From: an uncultured Alphaproteobacteria bacterium
GTDB lineage: Bacteria > Pseudomonadota > Alphaproteobacteria > GCA-2731375
Reading direction: 5' to 3'
Length of the DNA: 7,004 bases
Assembly: GCA_913049615.1 (NCBI GenBank)
Contig: CAJWZI010000073.1
Location: 1-7,004, forward strand
The translations under genes and the position numbers were made by a program. Below, piece by piece: positions 1-6,323 of this stretch (its first letter is position 1; the number at the start of each line of letters is the position of its first letter). The notes under the pieces are model-generated. The model made no database searches, had not been told where the DNA came from, and worked only from the letters and a program-made list of their open reading frames with translations.

Positions 1-31
1 GCCATTGCTTCTTCCCTTATTCCAACAACGT

Positions 32-379
32 CTAACCTATCACCTTTCGCAAAATATGGCGCCGATTGGTGGTAAAGGGCCGCACTTCCGTTGGCCAACG
101 GCCACGCTCCCCGGCTGTAGCCCAAGCGTCACTCATCAGCACGTCCGGGCTATCAATTTCATAGGTTACACTGTAGCGCGGCTCATTACCTGGATCCATT
201 ATTCGCTCTTCGCCTGCAAGCATCATTCGAAGAGGTTCCCTGATCGAACGCGTCGCCCTGAGCACGCCGGGAACGGACGTTAGATAGGGAATGTGTTCGG
301 AATCATAGACTTCGTTGAATAATTCTTCTTTGCTCGATTGAATATCCATGCCGACAACAAATTGGTATCGCGTCTTCAT
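32..379 (-). CDS. Small conserved protein, dimeric alpha-beta barrel-like (EthD/DUF4286-like)
   Basis: A 115-residue protein of unknown function. Residues 5-12 form a predicted first beta strand (YQFVVGMD). They are followed by an amphipathic helix and the segment FNEVYDSEHIPYLTSVPGV (21-39), then a second strand pair around PRYSVTYEIDSPDVL (67-81) and a C-terminal part rich in Arg and Trp (WPTEVRPFTTNRRH, 95-108). The pattern 'helix, Y-x-x-EH-x-P, VPG, then Y-x-x-YE-(I/L)-x-SP-(D/E)-V' is typical of small ferredoxin-like alpha+beta barrel proteins that dimerise. Some relatives act on small or aromatic substrates, others have no known role. The start fits: on the minus strand AAAAGG (plus-strand 391-396) lies about 11 bases upstream of the ATG. 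It is transcribed away from the urease operon. The fold is inferred from pattern only; no catalytic residue can be assigned. Confidence 0.72.
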   Translation of the reverse strand: MKTRYQFVVGMDIQSSKEELFNEVYDSEHIPYLTSVPGVLRATRSIREPLRMMLAGEERIMDPGNEPRYSVTYEIDSPDVLMSDAWATAGERGRWPTEVRPFTTNRRHILRKVIG

Positions 380-603
380 TATGTAGCACGCCTTTTGAGA
401 AATGGTGAATGGTTGTCCGCTAAGAGTATAGTTTTATTGATGCGTTGACTCAGATACAGCCAAGTTAGCAGGCGAAGAAGGCGGGTTTGTGTATATGTTC
501 TGGAGACCGGAATACAATACCGAGTTGGCGGATAATTTTAAACTGAACCACTATTGTGCCGTAGTTGCTCTTTATGAGCAGCAGACTGAATTGAAGACTG
601 CTC
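380..603. promoter_or_regulatory. Divergent intergenic region between the barrel-protein gene and ureE
   Basis: This 224-base stretch has no supported gene and must hold the promoters of both flanking, divergently read genes. On the plus strand, -10-like hexamers are seen at 513-518 (TACAAT) and 531-536 (GATAAT), but neither has a convincing -35 partner at 16-18 bases. TTGACT at 445-450 likewise lacks a partner -10. I see no sigma-54 type element. The ureE ribosome site is weak: only GAAG at 593-596, eight bases uprange of the start. Confidence 0.5.
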
Positions 604-605
604 AT
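564..605 (+). promoter_or_regulatory. Competing inverted repeats reaching the ureE start codon
   Basis: Three complementary segments follow one another. The left arm is GTTGCTC (564-570), the middle is ATGAGCAGC (574-582), and the right arm is CTGCTCAT (598-605). Left and middle can pair as a seven-base-pair stem (one G-U) with a five-base loop. Middle and right can pair as a perfect eight-base-pair stem (574-581 with 598-605) whose right arm contains the first two bases of the ureE ATG and whose loop contains the weak ribosome site. The two pairings exclude each other. The pairing is seen directly; a role in controlling ureE translation is inferred. Confidence 0.35.
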
Positions 606-1053
606 GATCTTGATTACTGAAATTCTGGGTAGCGCCAGTGACCCTGCATTTGCCGATCGGCTTCATACGATATCTCATGAAGGCGGGCTGGAGTATTTTG
701 AGGTAAAACAGCGTGACGCACAACGCCGACGGTTTCGAGGCAAAACAGATCGTGGCACCGATTGTGCGCTTACTCTGTCGCGTGACATCCAGCTCAGCAA
801 CGGGGACGTATTACTACTGGAATCGAAACGCGCAATCGTAGTACGCGTTGACGTTGAGCGTTGGCTTCGGGTACTGCCGCGTGACGCGGCTGTGGCGTTG
901 CGTTTAGGCTATCACGCAGGAAACCTACACTGGCGCGTACGGTTCGAAGGAACGGACCTATTAATCTTGTTGGAAGGTACCCGTGAGAACTACCTGGCGC
1001 GTCTACAGGAATTTCTCCTCGCCCATGAGATCGAGATCAGTAATGACGATTGA
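604..1053 (+). CDS. ureE: Urease accessory protein UreE (nickel metallochaperone)
   Basis: UreE is a cytoplasmic dimer that hands nickel to the UreG-centred maturation complex of urease. The 149 residues match the family's two-domain plan. The N-terminal peptide-binding-like beta domain spans about 1-74, with the segment LSNGDVLLLESKRAIVVRV at 64-82. The C-terminal metal-binding domain follows, with its signature GYHAGNLHW at 102-110. His109 corresponds to the invariant metal-binding His of the family (His96 in Klebsiella). The histidine pair found further on in Klebsiella (His110/His112) is missing, and the protein ends in SNDD with no His-rich tail, so nickel storage capacity should be low. 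It is the first gene of the operon and overlaps ureF by 11 bases. The start ATG at 604 has only a weak ribosome site and lies in a possible hairpin. Confidence 0.9.
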   Translation: MILITEILGSASDPAFADRLHTISHEGGLEYFEVKQRDAQRRRFRGKTDRGTDCALTLSRDIQLSNGDVLLLESKRAIVVRVDVERWLRVLPRDAAVALRLGYHAGNLHWRVRFEGTDLLILLEGTRENYLARLQEFLLAHEIEISNDD

Positions 1054-1714
1054 CGCCACAGCCTTGGTCACGGCGCTTCGGTTAGGAGACAGCCAGTTTC
1101 CCTCCGGCGCATTTGCATTTTCCTGGGGTTTGGAGGTGCTGTGCCGAGAACGAAGGGTGCGCTCAGGCAGCTTATTGCCATTTGTCCAAAACGAGCTGGA
1201 AGGACGTTGGGCGATATCCGATCGGGTCTTTATCGGTCGGGCCATGATGGCGACCGACACAGCGGCATTGCGGATTATTGATGATGAAGCTGACGCTATG
1301 GCTTGGCCCTCCGCTCTTCGTGAAGGCGCTTGCCGCGCCGGCAAAGGACTTTTGGCTAGCCATGTGCGTATAGGCACATCTGATGCGGCTGCGCTACTAC
1401 AGGATTGCCGCAACGGCAAATTGCGCGGTCATCTTCCAGTGATACAGGGCGCCCTATTTGCGGCACTGGCTCTCGAAAAACGGGTGGCCTTGGGTATTGC
1501 CGCCTACGGCTTCATTTTTGGATTGGGTAGTGCGGCAATTCGTTTGGGCATGGTTGGCGCGATTGAAGTTCAGCAGACGATCGCATCTTTAACACCGCGC
1601 TTGGCGGAACTAGCCGAAGAACCGCTGCCAGAGACTGCTACATCGTTCAGCCCGCTCAGTGATATTGCCATGATGCGCCACGGCGCCGGCGGTGTCGGGC
1701 TTTTCGCTAATTAG
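1043..1714 (+). CDS. ureF: Urease accessory protein UreF
   Basis: UreF is an all-helical cytoplasmic protein. With UreD it bridges apo-urease and the GTPase UreG and helps form the tunnel for nickel delivery. At 223 residues it has the normal family length. Recognisable parts are the N-terminal motif DSQFPSGAFAFSWGLE (16-31, like the usual P-x-GAF-x-x-S-x-GLE), the segment SALREGACRAGKGLL (90-104), GHLPVIQG (129-136), and the C-terminal SPLSDIAMMRH (203-213), where most UreFs have an IA-x-MRHE ending. The frame is open further upstream to 983, but that stretch lies wholly inside ureE and resembles nothing in UreF. The ATG at 1043 gives the canonical N-terminus. The 11-base overlap with ureE suggests translational coupling. 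Confidence 0.92.
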   Translation: MTIDATALVTALRLGDSQFPSGAFAFSWGLEVLCRERRVRSGSLLPFVQNELEGRWAISDRVFIGRAMMATDTAALRIIDDEADAMAWPSALREGACRAGKGLLASHVRIGTSDAAALLQDCRNGKLRGHLPVIQGALFAALALEKRVALGIAAYGFIFGLGSAAIRLGMVGAIEVQQTIASLTPRLAELAEEPLPETATSFSPLSDIAMMRHGAGGVGLFAN

Positions 1715-1722
1715 GCTACTAT

Positions 1723-1728
1723 GAGGAA
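1723..1728 (+). promoter_or_regulatory. Ribosome binding site of ureAB
   Basis: GAGGAA lies six bases before the ureAB ATG and is the best-spaced Shine-Dalgarno sequence of the operon. It sits in the only real gap (20 bases) inside the operon, directly ahead of the structural subunits. It may allow these to be made in greater amount than the accessory proteins UreE and UreF encoded before them. Confidence 0.65.
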
Positions 1729-1734
1729 TCGATC

Positions 1735-2442
1735 ATGAACCTGACGCCCACCGAGCTTGACCGTTTGACTATCTTTAGCGCAGCCGAGTTGGCGAGACGT
1801 TACCGCGCGAAAGGCATCCGGCTCAGTCATCCCGAGGCAGTCGCCGTGTTGTGCGATGAGATTATGACGGAGGCCCGACGCGGGCTGTCACACCCTGAAC
1901 TGGTAACGTTCGGCACCAGTATTCTCAGCGAGGACGACTTGCTGCCAGGTGTCCGCAGCATGCTGCGCCTTGTCTCCGTGGAGGTGAGCATGGCGGAGGG
2001 TACTAAACTAGTTACTGTGTTTGACCCTATTGCCGCCGGCAAGGAGACGGCTTCGGAGGCCATCACGCCAGGCGAAATCATCACGGCCGAAGGCGAAATC
2101 GAATTGAACGCGGGTAAAGAGACGGCGGAGGTCGAAGTGGTGAATGACGGCGACCGAACGATCCAGGTGCGCAGTCACGCTCATTTTTTCGAAGTTAATC
2201 GTATGCTGCGGTTTGACCGTGAGATGTCCTTCGGCATGCATCTGGACGCGCCATCCGGCGGGGGCGCGCGCTTCGATCCTGGTGTACCTAAGACGGTGCG
2301 GCTTGTCCGCTACGGGGGTATAGGCAACGTGCAGGGCTTTGGCGGTCTTACCAATGGTGAGATCGGCGATCAGGTCGTACGGGAGAGCGCTATGAATGAG
2401 GCGCGTGCGCGCGGTTACATCACCGCGGAGGGGGATGACTGA
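1735..2442 (+). CDS. ureAB: Fused urease gamma-beta subunit (UreA-UreB fusion)
   Basis: This is the small structural subunit of urease, which packs around UreC. It is one 235-residue chain combining the two separate subunits of most bacteria. The gamma (UreA) domain is residues 1-100, with LTPTELDRL at 3-11, a HPEAVAVL helix at 32-39 and GTKLVTVFDPI at 89-99. A short linker (101-111) leads to the beta (UreB) domain, which starts at PGEIITAEGEIEL (112-124) and contains SHAHFFEVNRMLRFDRE (147-163). The usual GSHYHF is RSHAHF here, but both histidines remain. The same gamma-beta fusion is known from Helicobacter UreA (238 residues), but the C-terminal tail used there is largely absent, the chain ending AEGDD. 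A clear GAGGAA ribosome site precedes the ATG. The ureC start follows after one base. Confidence 0.95.
   Translation: MNLTPTELDRLTIFSAAELARRYRAKGIRLSHPEAVAVLCDEIMTEARRGLSHPELVTFGTSILSEDDLLPGVRSMLRLVSVEVSMAEGTKLVTVFDPIAAGKETASEAITPGEIITAEGEIELNAGKETAEVEVVNDGDRTIQVRSHAHFFEVNRMLRFDREMSFGMHLDAPSGGGARFDPGVPKTVRLVRYGGIGNVQGFGGLTNGEIGDQVVRESAMNEARARGYITAEGDD
2427..2434 (+). promoter_or_regulatory. Ribosome binding site that decides the ureC start
   Basis: GGAGGGGG lies inside the end of ureAB. An in-frame ATG directly abuts it (2435, reading MTEMAR), which is too close for a normal start. The ATG at 2444 is 9 to 12 bases downstream and yields the usual UreC N-terminus, so 2444 is preferred. Confidence 0.6.
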
Positions 2443-2443
2443 A

Positions 2444-4150
2444 ATGGCACGTATTTCACGGCAGGCATATGCCGAAATGTTTGGTCCGACCAAGGGTGAC
2501 ATGGTGCGTCTCGGCGACACCACACTGTTGGCTGAGGTCGAGCATGACTATGCCGTCTTCGGCGATGAATTAACCACCGGCGCCGGCAAGGTAATGCGCG
2601 ACGGCGAAGGCTTTCAGACTACAGGGACATACGCCTCCGGCGCCCTCGACATGGTGGTGCAGAACTGCACAATAATTGATCCGGTGCTAGGCGTCGTGAA
2701 AGGCGATATTGGCATCCGAGACGGCTTAATTGTCGGTGTTGGTAAGGCCGGCAATCCCGACATCATGGATGGCGTTGATGCCGCCCTGCGTTGCGGCCCC
2801 AACACAACTGTGGTGCATGGCGACTTCTTCATCACCACACCCGGTGGTATCGAGGCACATACCCACTTCCTCTCACCACAACAGACTTCGCACGCGCTGG
2901 CTGGCGGTATCACGACGATGATCGGAATGTCGCCCGGGCCACATTTCGACGTTAGTAGTTCGGGCCCAAATATCCTGGGCCGCCTCATTCAGGCTTGCGA
3001 TGCGTTCCCATTGAACTTCGGCTTTTTAGGACGAGGATGTATGGATGCGGGAGCGATTGAAGAATCCGTCAGCGGCGGCGCGCTAGGCGTAAAAGTACAC
3101 GAAGATTTCAGCGCTTCACCGGCGGTGATTGATGGCGCCTTACGGGCCGCAGATGCCAATGACTTCGCTGTCTGCTTGCATACCGATACCATAAATGAGT
3201 TTGGCTTTTGCGAAGAGACACTGGCCGCTATCGATGGCCGCACTATCCATATGTATCACGTGGAAGGCGCCGGCGGAGGCCACTCCCCGGACATTCTTAA
3301 AGTGAATGGACAACCGAATGTGCTGCCATCCTCCACAAATCCAACCAATCCTTTCACTCCTAGCGCCCTGGAGGAGGGCGTGCCGATGACCATGCTTTGC
3401 CACGTTCTGAATTATGCCTTGCCGGAGGATGTCGCATTTGCCGAATGCCGTATCCGACCCCAAAGCATGGCGGCGGAAGACCTGCTGCACGACATGGGGG
3501 CAATCTCGATCTTCGCCACCGATAGCCAGGGCATGGGGCGGCTGGCGGAGAATATTGCTAATTGCTGGCAGCTCGCCAGCGTTATGAAGGAGCGGGTCGG
3601 TCGGCTACCGGAAGAGAAGACCGAACGGGCCGATAATGCCCGCATCCTACGCTATATCGCCAAGTACACGATAAATCCTGCCCGCGCGGCGGGCATTGAC
3701 CGCCACGTGGGTTCACTCGAATCAGGGAAGATGGCGGATTTGGTGCTCTGGCCTCGTGCTTCATTCGGCCTCAAACCGCAGATGGTTATAAAGTCAGGCG
3801 AAGTTGTGTGGTCGGTCATGGGAGATGGTAACGGCAGCCACATCGGCGCTGAACCGGTAATTCACCGGCCAATGTGGGGTAGCTTCGGCAAAGCCGTTCC
3901 TGAACTCGGCGTCACTTTTGTGAGTAGATTGGCGATCGAAGCGGAAACAGAGAAAAAATTAGGCGTAGCTAAACGCTTCGTCCAGATCGACAACGTTCGG
4001 TCGTTAGGAAAGCAGGACATGTTGCACAATGACGCGCTGCCAAAAATGACCGTGGATGCTCAAACATTCGAGGTTTATGCCGATGACAAACTGTTGAGCT
4101 GTGAACCCGCCACCGAAGTACCGCTGGCTCAAAAATATCTATTACGATGA
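2444..4150 (+). CDS. ureC: Urease alpha subunit, divergent (catalytic nickel amidohydrolase)
   Basis: This is the catalytic urease subunit, which hydrolyses urea to ammonia and carbamate at a di-nickel centre in the cytoplasm. Its 568 residues are the normal length (566-572). The N-terminal FGPTKGD-x-VRLGDT block (13-26) is typical. All metal ligands are present: His139 and His141 (HTH), Lys217 (the carbamylated lysine, in KVHED), His246, His272 and Asp360. The catalytic residues His219, Asp221, Cys319, His320 and Arg336 are also kept. From Lys217 onward the numbering matches Klebsiella UreC without gaps. Before it, the loop at 160-177 ([18 protein letters not shown]) replaces the almost invariant GTNATTCTPG-type loop and is about four residues shorter. 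Other changes: His321 to Val, Ala363 to Gly, Trp222 to Phe. The enzyme looks intact but may differ in substrate. The ATG at 2444 is preferred over 2435 and 2396 from spacing and N-terminal match. The stop overlaps ureG by ATGA. Confidence 0.96.
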   Translation: MARISRQAYAEMFGPTKGDMVRLGDTTLLAEVEHDYAVFGDELTTGAGKVMRDGEGFQTTGTYASGALDMVVQNCTIIDPVLGVVKGDIGIRDGLIVGVGKAGNPDIMDGVDAALRCGPNTTVVHGDFFITTPGGIEAHTHFLSPQQTSHALAGGITTMIGMSPGPHFDVSSSGPNILGRLIQACDAFPLNFGFLGRGCMDAGAIEESVSGGALGVKVHEDFSASPAVIDGALRAADANDFAVCLHTDTINEFGFCEETLAAIDGRTIHMYHVEGAGGGHSPDILKVNGQPNVLPSSTNPTNPFTPSALEEGVPMTMLCHVLNYALPEDVAFAECRIRPQSMAAEDLLHDMGAISIFATDSQGMGRLAENIANCWQLASVMKERVGRLPEEKTERADNARILRYIAKYTINPARAAGIDRHVGSLESGKMADLVLWPRASFGLKPQMVIKSGEVVWSVMGDGNGSHIGAEPVIHRPMWGSFGKAVPELGVTFVSRLAIEAETEKKLGVAKRFVQIDNVRSLGKQDMLHNDALPKMTVDAQTFEVYADDKLLSCEPATEVPLAQKYLLR

Positions 4151-4788
4151 ATACAAAATCAAAGGTTAGCGCGGATGTACATGGACCGGCGCGGATTGGC
4201 ATAGGCGGTCCAGTTGGTTCAGGGAAGACCGCACTTCTGGAAGCATTGATCCCACCACTTTTGGAGGCAGGTATCGAGCTAGCTGTAATTACCAATGACC
4301 TGGTAACACACGAAGACGCGGAACGAGTGCGGCGCAGCGGCCTGATTGACCCCAACCTGGTGGTTGCCGTGGAGGCCGGCGCCTGCCCGCACACGGTAAT
4401 CCGCGAGGACCCGACGCTCAATCTGCTAGCGGTCGAACAACTGCAAAGCGAACACCCGGACCTGCAACTGATCATGCTGGAAAGCGGCGGCGATAATCTC
4501 GCTTCGACTTTCTCACTCGATTTGGTTGACTGGTGGATGTTCGTTATCGATGTCGCCGGTGGTGGTGATATACCGCGCAAGCGAGGTCCAGGGGTGCTAC
4601 AGAGTGATTTGCTAGTAGTTAACAAGGCTGACTTGGCGCCGCACGTGGGCGTCGATCTGGAACGCATGGTCGAGGAGGCTGTTGCCGTCCGCGAGGGCAA
4701 GCCGGTAGCAGTCACCGACTGCCGCCGCAGGCTCGGGCTCGAAAAGGTGATCGAGGCTATTCGCCACGACGTTCTATTTTTATCTTGA
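4147..4788 (+). CDS. ureG: Urease accessory GTPase UreG
   Basis: UreG is a SIMIBI-class GTPase that dimerises around nickel and releases it into apo-urease on GTP hydrolysis, in complex with UreD and UreF. The 213 residues show the Walker A loop GPVGSGKT at 21-28, [11 protein letters not shown] at 49-59, the nickel-binding Cys-Pro-His motif at 80-82, [12 protein letters not shown] at 112-123 and the guanine-specificity motif NKAD at 159-162. There is no His-rich N-terminal extension. The length is normal and no key residue is missing. The usual VETGGCPH is VEAGACPH and the usual NKTD is NKAD, both mild changes in line with the divergence of the whole operon. It starts within the ureC stop (ATGA), so translation is probably coupled to that of ureC. 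Confidence 0.96.
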   Translation: MNTKSKVSADVHGPARIGIGGPVGSGKTALLEALIPPLLEAGIELAVITNDLVTHEDAERVRRSGLIDPNLVVAVEAGACPHTVIREDPTLNLLAVEQLQSEHPDLQLIMLESGGDNLASTFSLDLVDWWMFVIDVAGGGDIPRKRGPGVLQSDLLVVNKADLAPHVGVDLERMVEEAVAVREGKPVAVTDCRRRLGLEKVIEAIRHDVLFLS

Positions 4789-4793
4789 GGGCA

Positions 4794-5633
4794 ATGACCA
4801 CAAGTGATGCCTCGCAGCTGTCGCTGCGTTTTTGTCGTGGCCGCCATGAACGTACCGAGCTGACACAGCGTAACGTCGCCTATCCATGGAGCCTTACACA
4901 GCCGTTTCACCTGGAAGATGGACCACCCGGCATGGCAACGGTGATACCACAATCATTGTCCGGCGGGCTGTTTCGTGGCGATATTCTGCTTCAGTCAATA
5001 TCCGTAGAGGCTGACGCGGCCGTACATCTAGCGAGCCAAGGTGCCACGTTGGCTCATGCCAAGCGCGGGGGTCAGGGCGCTATCAGCGAATGGCGCTTAC
5101 AAGTCGACGACGGAGGATGGCTAGAAGTCTTAAACGACCCACTCGTATTGGGCTCTGATGCCGCCGTGCGCCAGTGTTGGTCGTTACAGATCGCCCCAAC
5201 CGGCACCTGCCTCCTGATCGACGCCTGGACTTGGCTTGGCCATGACGGTGCGCCTCAGTTCGACTGCTTCGATAATAAAATAGAAATTTGCAGACCCCAA
5301 GGGAATGTGCTGGCCTTAGAGCACGCCGTGGTTGGCAGCGGTGAAGTAGAGCGCCTTCAGGCAGCATTTGCGTCGCCAATTCAGGGATTCGTCAATGGAT
5401 TATTATTGTGCCCCGAGATTGACACTTCGTTATCCAATAGTCTGGGTCAACAGCTTGACGGAATTGAAAATTGTTGGGTCGGCGTCTCGACGCTGCCGGG
5501 CGAGGTTGGCCTTGTCGTGCGTGCGGCCTGCATCTCAGCCGCAGCAATGACGCCCGTGTCCGATACAATTTGGAAAGTTTTCCGACAATGGCGCCTTGGC
5601 TGTGAACCGGCGCCACGTCGACGGAATTTATAA
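4794..5633 (+). CDS. ureD: Urease accessory protein UreD (UreH)
   Basis: UreD binds apo-urease directly and, with UreF, forms the channel through which nickel reaches the active site. The protein is 279 residues from the ATG at 4794. It keeps the SGGLFRGD block (56-63; usual form GG-x-x-x-GD), SQGAT-x-x-HAKRG (81-92; usual QGATK-x-x-R) and a C-terminal region, RAACISAAAMTPVSDTIWKVFRQWR (243-267 in part), that fits the family ending. The middle (110-155) is strongly diverged and the usual GR-x-A-x-GE element is replaced by LGHDGAP (148-154). A TTG at 4785 could extend it by three residues, but the ATG is the simpler choice. GAGGG at 4787-4791 overlaps the ureG stop and lies only two bases before the ATG, suggesting re-initiation after ureG. 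It is the last gene of the operon, whereas ureD is often first. Confidence 0.88.
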   Translation: MTTSDASQLSLRFCRGRHERTELTQRNVAYPWSLTQPFHLEDGPPGMATVIPQSLSGGLFRGDILLQSISVEADAAVHLASQGATLAHAKRGGQGAISEWRLQVDDGGWLEVLNDPLVLGSDAAVRQCWSLQIAPTGTCLLIDAWTWLGHDGAPQFDCFDNKIEICRPQGNVLALEHAVVGSGEVERLQAAFASPIQGFVNGLLLCPEIDTSLSNSLGQQLDGIENCWVGVSTLPGEVGLVVRAACISAAAMTPVSDTIWKVFRQWRLGCEPAPRRRNL

Positions 5634-5762
5634 ATCTAACCACGATCACACCGACGCGATCTATCGACCGAAGTGTGGCGAATGCTAAAATTTTAGCCGA
5701 AGATGCGTTCAGTATGAGTTTTTAGAGAATTCTTTAAAGATTGAATAAGGGAACAAAGAAAT
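5634..5762 (+). promoter_or_regulatory. Spacer with two palindromes between ureD and the DUF1330 gene
   Basis: This 129-base gap is AT-rich in its second half. It carries the perfect 14-base palindrome GCTAAAATTTTAGC (5684-5697) and a perfect 10-base palindrome TCTTTAAAGA (5731-5740). A weak CACAC/GTGTG pair (5647-5651 with 5673-5677) is also present. None has the GC-rich stem plus T tract of a standard terminator. The two palindromes are more like operator or promoter-region elements for the downstream gene. No clear -35/-10 pair is visible, so the role is inferred. Confidence 0.3.
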
Positions 5763-6053
5763 ATGTCGGTTTACCTGATTGCTGATTCTGAAATTCATGA
5801 CCCCGAAGCGTACGAAAAATATAAGGAAGCTGCGCCTAAATACGTGGCGCGCCATGGCGGAGAATACTGCTGTCGTGGTGGAAAGTTCGAAGTCCTAGTT
5901 GGAGACTGGAACCCGACGCGTCTCCTTGTGATAAAGTTTCCATCCCGCAAGGCATATGACGAGTTCATGACTGATCCTGATTACAGGCCATGGAAGGAAC
6001 TTCGGGAGTCGGTTACCACCCCAAAAAATATACTAATTCTGGAAGGTGTTTAA
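5763..6053 (+). CDS. DUF1330 family protein (dimeric alpha-beta barrel)
   Basis: A 96-residue protein that fits the DUF1330 family, whose members are small dimeric ferredoxin-like barrel proteins of unknown function. Visible family marks are the N-terminal strand VYLIADSEIHDPEAYEKY (3-20), the helix ending in HGGEY-x-x-RGG (31-40), EVLVGDWNPTRLLVIKFPS (43-61) and AYDEFMTDPDY-x-PW-x-ELRE (64-82). No catalytic residue can be named. It has its own ribosome site, AAGGGA (5747-5752), ten bases from the ATG, and a 129-base spacer with palindromes, so it may have its own promoter. It points the same way as the urease operon and is the second barrel-type protein flanking it. Confidence 0.85.
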   Translation: MSVYLIADSEIHDPEAYEKYKEAAPKYVARHGGEYCCRGGKFEVLVGDWNPTRLLVIKFPSRKAYDEFMTDPDYRPWKELRESVTTPKNILILEGV

Positions 6054-6323
6054 TTACCCCTGCGACCGCCAAGTTAGGCCGTGGTGGCACGAAGAGGAAA
6101 TTAGTCTTTAGGCAATTCTTACTCACCGAAATGGACGGCGCAGTCATTGGTCAAGATTGACCCATACCTTGGTTGGCAATAGTTATTAAATGGATAACAC
6201 TAAACCTACGAATTTCAAATGATTGCCCAGCGATGACACGACAAAAACAGCGACGACCATGTACGTAGGGAATTCTGTGTAGGTAATTTTTGTCAAAGAC
6301 AAATATTTTCCACTCTGCCGGCC
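6054..6323. other. Non-coding gap between convergent genes
   Basis: This 270-base stretch lies between the DUF1330 gene and the convergent FIST gene and shows no reading frame worth calling on either strand. It is comparatively AT-rich. It contains the interrupted palindrome GGTCAA-GA-TTGACC (6149-6162) and a short hairpin near the FIST stop (6289-6303). TGGCAC at 6085-6090 lacks the partner element of a sigma-54 promoter. I see no tRNA, repeat array or insertion-sequence end. Confidence 0.5.
6289..6303. terminator. Weak hairpin, possible terminator of the convergent genes
   Basis: TTTGTC-AAA-GACAAA forms a six-base-pair stem with a three-base loop, 20 bases beyond the FIST stop. On the plus strand it is followed by TATTTT. 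The stem is AT-rich and short, and on the minus strand the following bases are not T-rich, so it is at best a weak terminator. Confidence 0.22.

Noticed and set aside
5..283. Plus-strand open frame antisense to the small barrel protein
   Set aside because: The minus-strand frame has a protein-like pattern and a ribosome site; the plus-strand one has neither.
983..1042. Upstream extension of UreF
   Set aside because: It lies wholly inside ureE and gives an N-terminus unlike UreF; the ATG at 1043 gives the normal length.
2396..2443. Upstream extension of UreC (starts at 2396 or 2435)
   Set aside because: The extra residues lie in the end of ureAB, match no UreC N-terminus, and the ribosome site is better spaced for 2444.
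2900..4150. UreC as an inactive relative or a pseudogene
   Set aside because: All nickel ligands, the carbamylated lysine and the catalytic residues are present, the length is normal and there is no frameshift.
3969..4952. Long open frame (327 codons) on the minus strand across ureC, ureG and ureD
   Set aside because: It runs antisense to three well-supported urease genes, is low in complexity (rich in Ser, Arg and Thr) and resembles no family.
6085..6090. TGGCAC, possible sigma-54 (-24) element
   Set aside because: The required TTGC-type -12 element is not found at the right distance and no gene follows in that direction.
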